35,038 nucleotides of DNA from a virus: positions 1 to 35,038 of IMG/VR virus record IMGVR_UViG_3300030508_000047. The stretch is one strand, 5' to 3'. Shown piece after piece: positions 13,798 to 21,315 of the stretch. A program made the translations under genes and the position numbers. The notes beneath the pieces are model-generated. The model was not told the DNA's origin. It searched no databases and saw only the letters and a list, made by a program, of their open reading frames with translations. Position 1 is the first letter of the stretch. Every line of letters begins with the position of its first letter.

Positions 13798-14274
13798 ATG
13801 AAAAAATATATTTGGCTTCTTGTAGGGCTTCCGGGTGTAGGTAAGTCAACTTGGCTTAATAATCATGCAGTCAATCGTAAGGATGCTGTTATTGTATCTT
13901 CAGATACAATCATCGAGGATATGTGCAAGGCAGAAGGATTGACCTACAATGAAGGGTTTCAACGTTTTATCAACGTTGCACAGAAAAAGTTCTTTCTCGA
14001 TCTGGCAGAAGCTTTGATCGATGGTAAGGACGTATTCGTGGATCGCACGAATTTGACTGTAAATTCACGTAAGAAAATTCTCGATTTGGTTCCTGCCGGA
14101 TATGATAAGCAGGCAATCGTTTTTCATTGTGATCATAAAATTCATAAGGAAAGACTCGCTTCAAGACCGGGAAAGACTATTCCGGGTCATGTCATCGACC
14201 AGATGGAAACCACATTTCAAATGCCGACTGTAGACGAAGGTTTCAGCGGTATCACCACAATCAATACAAACTGA
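13798..14274 (+). CDS. P-loop polynucleotide-kinase-like protein
   Basis: ATG one base after the HNH stop. P-loop GLPGVGKS (10-17), then VSSDTI, DVFVDRTNLTVNSRKK (D82/R83 region) and a lid-like RLASRPGKTIPGHVIDQM. This matches the 5'-kinase half of T4 PseT (Pnk) but lacks its C-terminal phosphatase domain (158 aa versus 301). The likely reaction is ATP-dependent 5'-OH phosphorylation of RNA or DNA ends. The tRNA genes nearby make tRNA repair or maturation a plausible job, but no RNA ligase is in this window. Confidence 0.8.
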   Translation: MKKYIWLLVGLPGVGKSTWLNNHAVNRKDAVIVSSDTIIEDMCKAEGLTYNEGFQRFINVAQKKFFLDLAEALIDGKDVFVDRTNLTVNSRKKILDLVPAGYDKQAIVFHCDHKIHKERLASRPGKTIPGHVIDQMETTFQMPTVDEGFSGITTINTN

Positions 14275-14282
14275 GGTATAAT

Positions 14283-14612
14283 ATGAGATATGCAAATTTT
14301 GATAGAGTAAAACTAAAAACAACATTTACACTTGAAGTTGTAAAAAATGAGAGTGAACGTAAAAATATTTTTTATGTAAAAAACCCTTGGAATTACGATC
14401 CACAATTATTTAAAATATCTGAACATGATATAGATTTTATCGTATATGATGCACCATTAATTGTTGGTGAATTGGTAGAATATGTTAACGATTCAAATAA
14501 AAAAGGGTTGTGGACAATTATATCAATTAATGATGGTTATGCATGGTGCAGAGCCAATTCACAGACATACAATACTTTTAAAATTTTAGAGCTAAAAAGA
14601 TATAGAGGATAA
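14283..14612 (+). CDS. hypothetical protein (109 aa)
   Basis: ATG at 14283 after GAGGTATAAT, nine bases after the kinase. Mostly beta-type composition with several aromatic residues near the C-terminus (GYAWCRANSQTY). Not recognised. Confidence 0.6.
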   Translation: MRYANFDRVKLKTTFTLEVVKNESERKNIFYVKNPWNYDPQLFKISEHDIDFIVYDAPLIVGELVEYVNDSNKKGLWTIISINDGYAWCRANSQTYNTFKILELKRYRG

Positions 14613-14625
14613 AAGAAATCCTCAT

Positions 14626-14685
14626 ATGTCAGAAGCTAAAGAAAAAATGAGACAATCAGCACTAAAAAGAGGTAATAATAAATGA
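14626..14685 (+). CDS. 19-aa peptide resembling a NUMOD3-like motif
   Basis: ATG at 14626 to a TGA overlapping the glycosyltransferase ATG (ATGA). SEAKEKMRQSALKRGNNK resembles the short basic NUMOD3 repeats of homing endonucleases, so it may be an endonuclease remnant or a coupling leader peptide. Very short; low certainty. Confidence 0.3.
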   Translation: MSEAKEKMRQSALKRGNNK

Positions 14686-15650
14686 GTGATAGTATTTTGT
14701 TAGGAGGTACGGAATTAATGGTAAAGCGTCTTAAAGATTCTTTACCATCAGAATTATTGGATAATTTTCAGATTATTCCGACAAGGTTAACAGAAGAACT
14801 TGATGAAAGCAAAATTCGTATTGCTTATATTCATGATCTTGCGAATGATCCTCAACTTGCATATCTCGATAATGGCGGATGGCGAAAGTTTCATTTGCTA
14901 GTTTTCGTTTCTAATTGGCAGATGCAATCTTTCATTGGCCGTTATCAAATTCCTTGGGAACGTTGCCTAGTCATTCAGAACGCAATTGTACCTATTGACG
15001 TAGACCTTGATAAGAAGCCTACTGACAAGGTTCGTCTGATTTATACACCTACACCGCATCGTGGTCTGAATATCCTCCTACCAGTCTTCGAAAAGCTGTT
15101 AGAAGTCTATCCTGATCTAGAGTTAGATGTTTTTTCTTCATTCAAGCTTTATGGATGGGAACAAAGAGACGATCAATTTAAGTCTCTCTTTGAAAAATGT
15201 GAGAATCATCCTAACATAAATTATCATGGTTCACAATCTAACGAAGTCGTTAGAGAAGCCTTGAAGAATGCACATATCTTTGCATACCCTTCAAAGTGGC
15301 AGGAAACAAGCTGTCTATGTCTTATAGAAGCTATGTCTGCCGGTCTGATCTGTGTTCATTCCAATTTAGGCGCTCTTTACGAGACAGCCGCTAATTTTTC
15401 ATATATGTATCAATTTACAGAAGATGAAAATCGTCATGCACAAATATTTTACAGTGCATTGAGAATGGGTATTGAAAATCTCAAGAATGATGTTAATATA
15501 GGGTTGAGAATAAAGCACCAGAAGGTATATGCAGATCAAGTTTATAATTGGAATGCTCGCAAAGACCAATGGAACGCTTTACTTAATTCAATGTTAACTC
15601 TACCTAGAGAATTCGAAAAGCCAAAGTTTGTTTACAATACAGGATATTAA
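14682..15650 (+). CDS. glycosyltransferase, GT4-like (GT-B fold)
   Basis: ATG at 14682 with AGAGGTAATAATAA upstream. 322 aa with the GT-B pattern: GGTELM near the N-terminus, TPTPHRGLNILLPVFEKLL (start of the C-terminal Rossmann domain), HGSQSNEVVREALKNAHIFAYPS and the E-x7-E donor-site block QETSCLCLIEAMSAG. It should transfer a sugar from an activated nucleotide donor. Possible acceptors are modified phage DNA bases or host surface glycans; the sequence does not decide. Confidence 0.82.
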   Translation: MSDSILLGGTELMVKRLKDSLPSELLDNFQIIPTRLTEELDESKIRIAYIHDLANDPQLAYLDNGGWRKFHLLVFVSNWQMQSFIGRYQIPWERCLVIQNAIVPIDVDLDKKPTDKVRLIYTPTPHRGLNILLPVFEKLLEVYPDLELDVFSSFKLYGWEQRDDQFKSLFEKCENHPNINYHGSQSNEVVREALKNAHIFAYPSKWQETSCLCLIEAMSAGLICVHSNLGALYETAANFSYMYQFTEDENRHAQIFYSALRMGIENLKNDVNIGLRIKHQKVYADQVYNWNARKDQWNALLNSMLTLPREFEKPKFVYNTGY

Positions 15651-15652
15651 TT

Positions 15653-15883
15653 ATGACTGAGAAACTACCAGTAAATATTGAAGAAAAAGGTTGGGTATTG
15701 GATTTTCGCTACAAGAATAAACTTGTAACTGAAGATTTTATTCGAAATCTTATTGAAAAGCAAATTCAATCTCTTAGCGATAAGGGTATTGAAATGTTTT
15801 CTGCTGCTCTTTATGCAGAAGCAAAAAAGCGTGCTAAACCACGATCTTTATCTATTGATCCTTGGGGTAATGAAGCCGCCTAA
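15653..15883 (+). CDS. hypothetical protein (76 aa)
   Basis: ATG two bases after the glycosyltransferase stop. Soluble, with a helical basic middle (SAALYAEAKKRAKPRS). No family recognised. Its end overlaps by four bases the end of the convergent GIY-YIG gene. Confidence 0.55.
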   Translation: MTEKLPVNIEEKGWVLDFRYKNKLVTEDFIRNLIEKQIQSLSDKGIEMFSAALYAEAKKRAKPRSLSIDPWGNEAA

Positions 15884-16620
15884 GCACATTGATATTTACA
15901 ATTATTATTGTGCCATCTAGTAATATTAGATTTTAAAGCTTTTAAACCACACTTGATACAAGTAGACTTTTTATAAATTCTACTATCATTTGAGTGTTTG
16001 ATTTTTTCTAATGTTTCTAAAGAATGGGATATTCCTTTATTCCAAGGGATATCACCACTTTTAAATTGTTTAGGTGGAATAATTCCTTGTTTAGCAATAG
16101 ATTTCTTTTTTCTGGTTTCTTTAGATTCTTTAATTCCTTTTTTGACTCCGACAAGTTCACCAGATAGCCAACGAGGATCATCTTTAGAGACTTTTAGACC
16201 AAATCCATTTTTATCAACAACTGATATTTTACCTTTATTTGCTTTAGAAATTTTTTGTTTTTGAAAATTTGTTTTTGGGTTTCCTTTTTGTAAAGGAAAA
16301 CAATCTCTACCGCCTTCTGTCAGGTTATATAAAATACCTGTTGAATTTAGTTTTCTGCCATAAAATGCAATTAATTCTTCTTCTAAATAAAATGCTTCAT
16401 CTTCAAAAAGATCAGTCGCATACATAATTATGGGAGGATTTTTATTTGTCTCTTGACGAATTGTTTGAATTAAGTTATACTTATCTAAATTAGTATACTT
16501 TTCCCTACAGTGTGTTAAATGTATTTTATGTCTGTTTCCACAACCTTTACCAATATAAAATGGCTGATTATTATCTAAAGGGTTTAAATAAATGTAAACA
16601 TAAAATTTAGTTTCTAACAT
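15880..16620 (-). CDS. GIY-YIG homing endonuclease (SegA-like)
   Basis: GIY-YIG catalytic domain at the N-terminus: YVYIYLNP, PFYIGKGCGNRHKIHL, then EEELIAFYGRK and ILYNLTEGG. Basic DNA-binding C-terminal part with NUMOD3-like repeats (KQKISKANKGK, RKKKSIAKQG, LEKIKHS) and a final Cys-His cluster (CIKCG ... HNNNCKYQC) that may bind zinc. At 246 aa it is the size of T4 Seg proteins and looks intact. It is the only complete minus-strand gene among forward early genes and lies just upstream of rnh, whose start region is duplicated. ATG follows AAGGAG hidden in a hairpin. Confidence 0.88.
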   Translation of the reverse strand: MLETKFYVYIYLNPLDNNQPFYIGKGCGNRHKIHLTHCREKYTNLDKYNLIQTIRQETNKNPPIIMYATDLFEDEAFYLEEELIAFYGRKLNSTGILYNLTEGGRDCFPLQKGNPKTNFQKQKISKANKGKISVVDKNGFGLKVSKDDPRWLSGELVGVKKGIKESKETRKKKSIAKQGIIPPKQFKSGDIPWNKGISHSLETLEKIKHSNDSRIYKKSTCIKCGLKALKSNITRWHNNNCKYQCA

Positions 16621-16622
16621 GA

Positions 16623-16658
16623 GTGATTCTCCTTACTTATTATTTATAGAAAAATCAC
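16623..16658 (-). promoter_or_regulatory. late promoter in the loop of a Shine-Dalgarno-hiding hairpin
   Basis: On the minus strand GTGATTTTTCT pairs with AGGAGAATCAC (11 bp, two G-U), burying AGGAG. The loop begins in a perfect TATAAATA (16641-16648). A late transcript would start near 16635 and lack the 5' arm, exposing the ribosome site. Confidence 0.72.
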
Positions 16659-16660
16659 TT

Positions 16661-16720
16661 GATTTTCACGGAAGGATGATAAATATTTCAATTTTGGTAG
16701 ATTTTCACGGAACCATGATA
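16661..16720 (+). repeat. imperfect duplication at the 5' end of rnh
   Basis: A 21-base unit (GATTTTCACGGAA + 8) occurs at 16661-16681 and 16700-16720 with two differences, period 39. It encodes DFHGRMI and DFHGTMI. Probably left by insertion of the adjacent endonuclease. Confidence 0.7.
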
Positions 16721-17182
16721 GCCTCTATCATGGTTCAAATTCATAGAGATAATAATTATCTGATCGACGAAGACCTGATTAGACACAGTATTCTCAATAG
16801 TATTCGTCGATATAGAACTAAGTTTGGTCGAGAATATGGTAACATGATTATTTCATGTGACTCTGGTAGTTCTTGGCGATACTCTATATTCGAACAATAT
16901 AAAGCAAAACGTAAGAAAAGTAAAGACGAATCTGAATTTGATTGGGTAGCTATTCACGAATACATGGATAAAATCAAAAAAGAATTGCGTGAATATATTC
17001 CTTTTCCTGTCCTTCAGGTTGCCAACGCCGAGTCCGACGATATTATCGGAACTTTGGCTTCTTCACCATATGTGAAGAAGTGTCTGATTATTTCGGAAGA
17101 TAAAGATTTCTTACAATTATTATCAGAAAAAGTTTCTATATACAAACCTATTAGAGATATATTAATCAAGTTGAAAGATTGA
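16676..17182 (+). CDS. rnh: T4-type RNase H, N-terminal part of a split gene
   Basis: FEN1/T4-RNase-H family 5' nuclease that removes RNA primers. Metal-site motifs visible: LVDFHGTM, CDSGSSWRYSIFEQYKAKR (T4: CIDNAKSGYWRRDFAYYYKKNR), NAESDDIIGTL and ISEDKDFLQL. After IYKPIRD the frame reads ILIKLKD and stops, while the family's C-terminal half is encoded at 17441-17821. Start is uncertain: ATG at 16676 or 16619 in frame, neither with a proper Shine-Dalgarno site. The first DFHG copy precedes 16676, suggesting the original start region was rearranged. Confidence 0.8.
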   Translation: MINISILVDFHGTMIASIMVQIHRDNNYLIDEDLIRHSILNSIRRYRTKFGREYGNMIISCDSGSSWRYSIFEQYKAKRKKSKDESEFDWVAIHEYMDKIKKELREYIPFPVLQVANAESDDIIGTLASSPYVKKCLIISEDKDFLQLLSEKVSIYKPIRDILIKLKD

Positions 17183-17379
17183 CCAACCTTCAGAATTTTT
17201 TCTTTCCTCAAAATTTCTAATAAAATTTGCTTTATTAGAAATTTTTGGTACAGTATTGTATTCTTCATTAACATCCTTATATAATTGACTAAAAGATATT
17301 TTATGTATATTACAAAATTTTTTTAATTCTCCATGAATAATATACTCTATATCATTATGAAAGCGTATATAAAAGCCAT
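17162..17379 (-). pseudogene. homing-endonuclease C-terminal remnant inside rnh
   Basis: The minus strand between the two rnh parts reads GFYIRFHNDIEYIIHGELKK ... KNSEGWSIFQLD before a stop at 17162-17164. The HTH-like EYIIHGELKKFCNIHKIS and the terminal GWSI block resemble C-terminal parts of phage homing endonucleases. The only ATG (17377-17379) is out of frame, and no nuclease domain remains. It keeps a late-promoter hairpin like the other endonucleases. Confidence 0.6.
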
Positions 17380-17383
17380 TGAT

Positions 17384-17428
17384 TTATCCTATTTTCTGTG
17401 GTAATATATTATTTATATAATAGGATAA
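17384..17428 (-). promoter_or_regulatory. late promoter in hairpin, endonuclease remnant
   Basis: Arms TTATCCTATT (17384-17393) and AATAGGATAA (17419-17428) form a perfect 10-bp stem; the minus-strand loop holds a perfect TATAAATA (17410-17417). On the minus strand the 3' arm carries AGGAT just before the remnant start. On the plus strand the other arm carries the ribosome site of the second rnh part. Confidence 0.6.
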
Positions 17429-17440
17429 GGATTTTAATCA

Positions 17441-17821
17441 ATGAAGGAAGAATTTTATACTAAAGATGAAATAAAGAAGTTTCTGTTTGAGCACATTATT
17501 AAAGGTGATGCAACGGATGGAATACCGAATATATTTTCTGATGATGATACTTTTATTAATAATACCAAGAGACAAAAGCCAATTTATCAAAAAAAGATTG
17601 ATGAATGGTTTATAAATAAAAATGAGTTTGATAAGGTCATTGCAGACTCTCACTATATCAGAAATGATCGATTAATTAATTTAAAGCATACACCAGCAGA
17701 AATCAAGGCTGATATTATAAAAGATTTGATTGATCAAAGCAAAAAGCCAAATTTGCTTATGGATTATCTTCAAAAGTATAATCTTGCATATTTGCTAGAA
17801 CATTACCAAGAATTTATTTAG
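17441..17821 (+). CDS. rnh: T4-type RNase H, C-terminal part of a split gene
   Basis: ATG at 17441 with AAGGA nine bases upstream. EEFYTKDEIKKFLFEHIIKGDATDGIPNIF corresponds to the T4 RNase H region DCMTKILKGDKKDNV, the helix-hairpin-helix DNA-binding part with a K-G-D-x-x-D-x-I/V core, followed by the helical C-terminus. Together with 16676-17182 it makes a near-complete RNase H. It could be translated separately and reassemble with the N-terminal part, as known for the split nrdA of Aeromonas phage Aeh1; otherwise the gene is dead. Confidence 0.8.
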   Translation: MKEEFYTKDEIKKFLFEHIIKGDATDGIPNIFSDDDTFINNTKRQKPIYQKKIDEWFINKNEFDKVIADSHYIRNDRLINLKHTPAEIKADIIKDLIDQSKKPNLLMDYLQKYNLAYLLEHYQEFI

Positions 17822-17830
17822 GAGACATGA

Positions 17831-18280
17831 ATGGCAAGAAATAAACCAATTTCTGAGGTTTTTAAGGAAGCATCAGAAATCCGACTAAAGAAAGATCGCA
17901 TTGATTTTCTGAGAAGTCATGCAACGCATTTAATGCGTTATGTCGTGCAAGGAGCATATCACCCTAACGTGTTTTGGCTTTTACCTAAAGGTGTACCTAA
18001 CTTTAAGAGGTCAGAGCCAGTGGGGTCCGAAGGGGCTTTCATGCAGGAATTTAATCGTCTTTATCTATTCTGTAAAGGCGGAAATGATAATCTAAAACAG
18101 TTTGATAGAGAAAGACTGTTTATTAATATGTTAGAAAAACTTCATCCAGATGATGCAATTCTACTTTGTCATGTTAAGGATAAAAAAATTAATTATTCAT
18201 TTCTTACATATGCTCTTTTTAAGGAAGCCTTTCCTGACTGGCTACCAGAAAAAGCTAAAGAAGAAAATGATGTTGACTAA
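17831..18280 (+). CDS. DUF6433-like T4-superfamily protein
   Basis: ATG at 17831 with TAGGAGACATGA context. Conserved pattern ISEVFKEASEIRLKKDRIDFLRSH, YVVQGAYHPNVFWLLPKGVPNF and MLEKLHPDDAILLCHVKDK matches a family common in T4-like phages near DNA-metabolism genes (DUF6433 as I recall). 149 aa, no catalytic motif visible. Function unknown. Confidence 0.65.
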   Translation: MARNKPISEVFKEASEIRLKKDRIDFLRSHATHLMRYVVQGAYHPNVFWLLPKGVPNFKRSEPVGSEGAFMQEFNRLYLFCKGGNDNLKQFDRERLFINMLEKLHPDDAILLCHVKDKKINYSFLTYALFKEAFPDWLPEKAKEENDVD

Positions 18281-18446
18281 ATCAGAAATTGAGGATACAA
18301 TTCGACATCTAAGAAAAAGATCAGATGCTTTTAACTATTATAAGGAAGGATTTTCTTATGACGTAAGAGACGAGCGAGTTGATTACCTTGTAATTGGATT
18401 TCTAGAAGATTTTTTAAAACTAGATAAGGAAAATAACAATGAATAA
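18267..18446 (+). CDS. small protein (59 aa)
   Basis: Two adjacent ATGs (18267, 18270) lie at the end of the preceding gene; AAAGAAG is upstream. Helical and charged (SEIEDTIRHLRKRSDAF). Ends overlapping the next ATG by eight bases. Not recognised. Confidence 0.5.
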   Translation: MMLTKSEIEDTIRHLRKRSDAFNYYKEGFSYDVRDERVDYLVIGFLEDFLKLDKENNNE

Positions 18447-18783
18447 TGATTTACGCGATACAATGGAACGATTTCTTAAGGGAATGTTCCAGAAAGCAAG
18501 CGGAGATAGAATTGATGAAGTTCTATTCAAGCAAGTTAAGGGAAATAATACAGTCGTATTCAGAACCCTTGTAGACAAGGACGAACTCGATCTTAGGGAA
18601 ACCTATAACGAATATTCATTAACTTCAGATGAACTTCTTGAATTCATTTTGACCGATCAAAAGGTTGTCGATTTCATTCATGGTTACTATGCAGAAAGCC
18701 TTGCTGAGCTTCATGGTTACTATGATCCTGATTTTGAATTCGATGATGAATTAGAAGATGCATTTTTTAAAGGTTTAGTATAA
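18439..18783 (+). CDS. acidic hypothetical protein (114 aa)
   Basis: ATG at 18439 with AAGGAAAATAACA upstream. Predicted helical with a strongly acidic C-terminus (DPDFEFDDELEDAFF). Not recognised. Its stop is followed directly by the TTG start of the next gene. Confidence 0.6.
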   Translation: MNNDLRDTMERFLKGMFQKASGDRIDEVLFKQVKGNNTVVFRTLVDKDELDLRETYNEYSLTSDELLEFILTDQKVVDFIHGYYAESLAELHGYYDPDFEFDDELEDAFFKGLV

Positions 18784-19017
18784 TTGCCTAATTATAACGT
18801 AGAAAATAAAGAAACAGGCGAATATTCAACAGTATCAATGCCTTGGGTTGAGTTTGAGGATTATCTAAAAAATAATCCTCAATTTCGACAAGTTTTTGAA
18901 AAGGTTAGACTTAGTTATAGAGGCGTCGGAGACGTCAAAGTTCCCGAAGATTTCAATAGTATATTGAAGAAAATCAAAAAGGATTATCCGGGGTCTACAA
19001 TTAATCCATTAAAGTAA
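18784..19017 (+). CDS. conserved small T4-superfamily protein (77 aa)
   Basis: TTG start abutting the upstream stop. Begins MPNYNVENKETGEYSTVSMPWVE and ends KKIKKDYPGSTINPL; proteins with this N-terminal two-strand motif and a P-x-STIN end are common in T4-like marine phages. No zinc cysteines are present. Function unknown. Confidence 0.6.
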   Translation: MPNYNVENKETGEYSTVSMPWVEFEDYLKNNPQFRQVFEKVRLSYRGVGDVKVPEDFNSILKKIKKDYPGSTINPLK

Positions 19018-19030
19018 AAGGTTATAAATA

Positions 19031-19768
19031 ATGGAAGAAGAACAAGAGCAAAAAGAAAAAGGAGACTTCTTGACCGAACGTAAGAGTAATAAGAAACCAC
19101 AACTCCGTATTATTAAGCCAAAAACAAAAAATCAAGATAAAATTTTTAAAGCATTTGAAAATGAAAAACATGTTTTGATACATGGAACAGCCGGTACAGG
19201 TAAGACTTTTCTAGCACTTTATCTGGCACTTGATGCAGTTTTGAATAAAAGACTTTTTAATGAAGTGGTAATTATTAGATCAGCAGTTCCAGCAAGAAAG
19301 CAAGGCTTCTTACCCGGAAACGAAGAAGAAAAGAACGAAATTTTCGAAATACCTTATGAAGCTATTGTCAATGATTTGATGCAGGCTCCCGGTCAATATA
19401 AATTTCTCAAAAATGAAAAGAAAATTAGATTCGTTTCTACCTCTTACCTTAGAGGTATTACACTAGAAAACGCTATCGTCATTATTGATGAAGTACAAAA
19501 TTTCAATGGTGGTGAAATCGATACCAGTATGACACGAGTCGGTCATGGTTGTCGAGTTATGATTTGTGGTGACACAAAGCAAAACGATCTACTTTATCTA
19601 CATGAAGACTCATGTTTAGAAGACGTTTTGAAGATTGTAGATAAGATGAAGTCTTTTGCTACAATTAAAATGACTCCTGCCGATAACCAGAGACATGATA
19701 TTGTCAGAGAATGGATTGAAGCAAGAGACAGTAGTTCAAATACTCTGCCTAGATTTATTACAGGTTAA
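19031..19768 (+). CDS. phoH: PhoH-like ATPase
   Basis: P-loop ATPase of the PhoH family, frequent in marine and T4-like phages and thought to be an RNA-acting ATPase. Walker A GTAGTGKT at 52-59, RSAVPARKQGFLPGNEEEK (family-typical LPG loop), STSYLRGITLENAIVIIDEVQN (Walker B with DE), TRVGHGCRVMICGDTKQND and sensor-like NQRHDIV. 245 aa; N-terminal 25 residues are charged linker. A TATAAATA string immediately precedes the ATG but is too close to serve this start. Confidence 0.9.
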   Translation: MEEEQEQKEKGDFLTERKSNKKPQLRIIKPKTKNQDKIFKAFENEKHVLIHGTAGTGKTFLALYLALDAVLNKRLFNEVVIIRSAVPARKQGFLPGNEEEKNEIFEIPYEAIVNDLMQAPGQYKFLKNEKKIRFVSTSYLRGITLENAIVIIDEVQNFNGGEIDTSMTRVGHGCRVMICGDTKQNDLLYLHEDSCLEDVLKIVDKMKSFATIKMTPADNQRHDIVREWIEARDSSSNTLPRFITG

Positions 19769-19773
19769 TAATC

Positions 19774-20196
19774 TTGTCAGGATGGATTTATGAAGGTAAA
19801 GAAATAGACGAATCAGACATTCCAGCCGGAAGCGTAGGATTCGTCTATATCATTTTTATAGCCGGTACAGATAAAAAATATATAGGTAGAAAGATTTTAA
19901 CTTCTACCAAGAGGAAACCTCCGAAGAAGGGTGAAACCCGACGCACCAAAGTCGTCTCAGCTTCTAACTGGCAAAATTATTACGGTAGCTCTGCTGAAAT
20001 GAAGAATCTGCTATTGACACAGGGTAAGGATGCCTTTATAAGAAAGATTGTTCGCTTCTGTAAGAGCAAGTCTGAAATGGCTTACTACGAGGCAAAGCTT
20101 ATATTTGAAGAAGACGCCTTACTTAAAGATGAATATATCAATAAGTGGCTCACCTGTCAAATCAATGGAAAAAATCTAAATTATCTAAGGAAGTAA
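19774..20196 (+). CDS. GIY-YIG-like phage endonuclease family protein
   Basis: TTG start at 19774, six bases after phoH. Contains a GIY-YIG-like core (GFVYIIFIAGTDKKYIGRKIL), KRKPPKKGETRRTKVVSASNWQNYYGSS, and KSKSEMAYYEAKLIFEEDAL with a candidate catalytic Glu. Unlike the homing endonucleases here it lies in the forward operon, lacks NUMOD repeats and has no hairpin or late box, so it is probably a resident phage nuclease rather than a mobile element. Confidence 0.65.
   Translation: MSGWIYEGKEIDESDIPAGSVGFVYIIFIAGTDKKYIGRKILTSTKRKPPKKGETRRTKVVSASNWQNYYGSSAEMKNLLLTQGKDAFIRKIVRFCKSKSEMAYYEAKLIFEEDALLKDEYINKWLTCQINGKNLNYLRK
20014..20042 (+). promoter_or_regulatory. sigma70-like promoter inside a gene
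   Basis: TTGACA at 20014-20019, 17-bp spacer, TATAAG at 20037-20042 (5 of 6). Could drive the dCMP deaminase operon with a leader of about 150 bases. Confidence 0.5.
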
Positions 20197-20197
20197 A

Positions 20198-20686
20198 TTG
20201 AGTCGTTATCATATTTGTAATAAGTGGGACTTCAGATTCTTGAAGCTCGCCAGAGAAGTTTCTACGTGGTCTAAGGACGGAACAAAAATAGGGGCCGTAT
20301 TGGTACGTCCCGACAAGACAGTCGCCTCAGTAGGCTTTAATGGGCTTCCTAGAGGCATTGAAGATCAAGACTATCTTGGAAACCGAGAACTTAAAAATAA
20401 GTTTGTAATTCATGCCGAGCAAAATGCAATTCTTTTTTGTAGCGATAAAGACACCAATAATTATACTATGTACGGTTGGGGTCTGCATCCTTGTGCTCAT
20501 TGTGCTTCCGTATTAGCACAAAAAAATATCAAGAGAATTGTTAGTATAGATGCTGCTAAGTTAGCATCACCTTCTTGGAAAGAAGCACAATTTCTTGCAG
20601 AAGAAATTCTAAAAAAATGTAATATTGACAACGATCACTATACAATAGAGGAATTTGAAGAAGATTATGAATATATCAATAAGTAA
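20198..20686 (+). CDS. cd: dCMP deaminase
   Basis: TTG at 20198, one base after the previous stop, with AAGGAAG upstream. Zinc motifs HAEQNAI (H72, E74) and HPCAHCA (C99, C102), plus the dCMP-deaminase features SKDGTKIGAVLV and FNGLPRG. Converts dCMP to dUMP to feed dTMP synthesis. 162 aa, normal length; T4 CD is regulated by dCTP and carries an extra zinc site, which I do not clearly see here. Confidence 0.9.
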   Translation: MSRYHICNKWDFRFLKLAREVSTWSKDGTKIGAVLVRPDKTVASVGFNGLPRGIEDQDYLGNRELKNKFVIHAEQNAILFCSDKDTNNYTMYGWGLHPCAHCASVLAQKNIKRIVSIDAAKLASPSWKEAQFLAEEILKKCNIDNDHYTIEEFEEDYEYINK

Positions 20687-20981
20687 GGGTAACGATGAAT
20701 TAACACAGCTTGACAAGATTGCCAAGGTGCTGTATGAAATGTATAATTTCGATACGCAACCTGATATGCTAGTCACAGGCATATTTACGACACCTTATCA
20801 AAAGCAAGGTGTACAGTATACAGAAGAAGAACTGAAAAGTTTTAATTATCATTATGATAGAATTCAAAATAATGCTGACGAGAATACCCCAATGATTTAT
20901 GCATGGCGTAAGTGGGGTCCAAAGGCTGTAGAAATTCAGCTTCGTTTAGAGAAACAAGGTTTAACAATAAAGGAAATTTAA
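20667..20981 (+). CDS. hypothetical protein (104 aa)
   Basis: ATG at 20667 overlaps the end of cd by 20 bases. The pattern YTEEELKSFNYHYDRIQNNADENTPMIYAWRKWGPKAVEIQLRL suggests a helical protein. Not recognised. Confidence 0.55.
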   Translation: MNISISKGNDELTQLDKIAKVLYEMYNFDTQPDMLVTGIFTTPYQKQGVQYTEEELKSFNYHYDRIQNNADENTPMIYAWRKWGPKAVEIQLRLEKQGLTIKEI

Positions 20982-20982
20982 T

Positions 20983-21279
20983 ATGTCAACAAATTATTTT
21001 TATGAAGAATTAGAAAAAATAATTTCAGAGTATAATTTTGAAATTGCTGATGATAATACATTCGTTAATATGAAAAAAAGTGTATATTCATTTGTAAATA
21101 AACTATATGATAATGGGTTTATTCTAAAAATTTCTGATAAAGAAGTTAATTTAGAAAACTTATGTATAGTAGTGTATTCAGAGAATGATAATATCACAGT
21201 TGTTTTTAATGATAATCGTTATGATGTTATGTTAAAAGTTGTATTTGAATTTAATTCTGTAAAATTTGAGGAAATCTAA
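20983..21279 (+). CDS. hypothetical protein (98 aa)
   Basis: ATG at 20983 with AAGGAAATTTAAT upstream. AT-rich codons, acidic, no recognisable motif. Followed by a 36-base gap to the nucleotidyltransferase. Confidence 0.55.
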   Translation: MSTNYFYEELEKIISEYNFEIADDNTFVNMKKSVYSFVNKLYDNGFILKISDKEVNLENLCIVVYSENDNITVVFNDNRYDVMLKVVFEFNSVKFEEI

Positions 21280-21315
21280 TACGTCAAAGTTGGATTGAAA
21301 GAAGGACATAAAATT

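Noticed and set aside
15998-16264. Plus-strand ORF opposite the GIY-YIG gene
   Set aside because: Shadow of the minus-strand gene, which has clear catalytic and NUMOD-like motifs and its own ribosome site.
17160-17440. Group I intron in rnh
   Set aside because: The insert has stop codons, a degraded minus-strand endonuclease and its own start for the second half, and I could not identify the conserved intron core by eye. A covariance-model search would settle it.
17611-17618. TATAAATA inside the second rnh part
   Set aside because: Lies in conserved coding sequence (FINK codons) with no nearby downstream gene start.
19023-19030. Perfect late box TATAAATA next to the phoH ATG
   Set aside because: It abuts the start codon, so a transcript from it would begin inside phoH and lack a ribosome site; probably chance.
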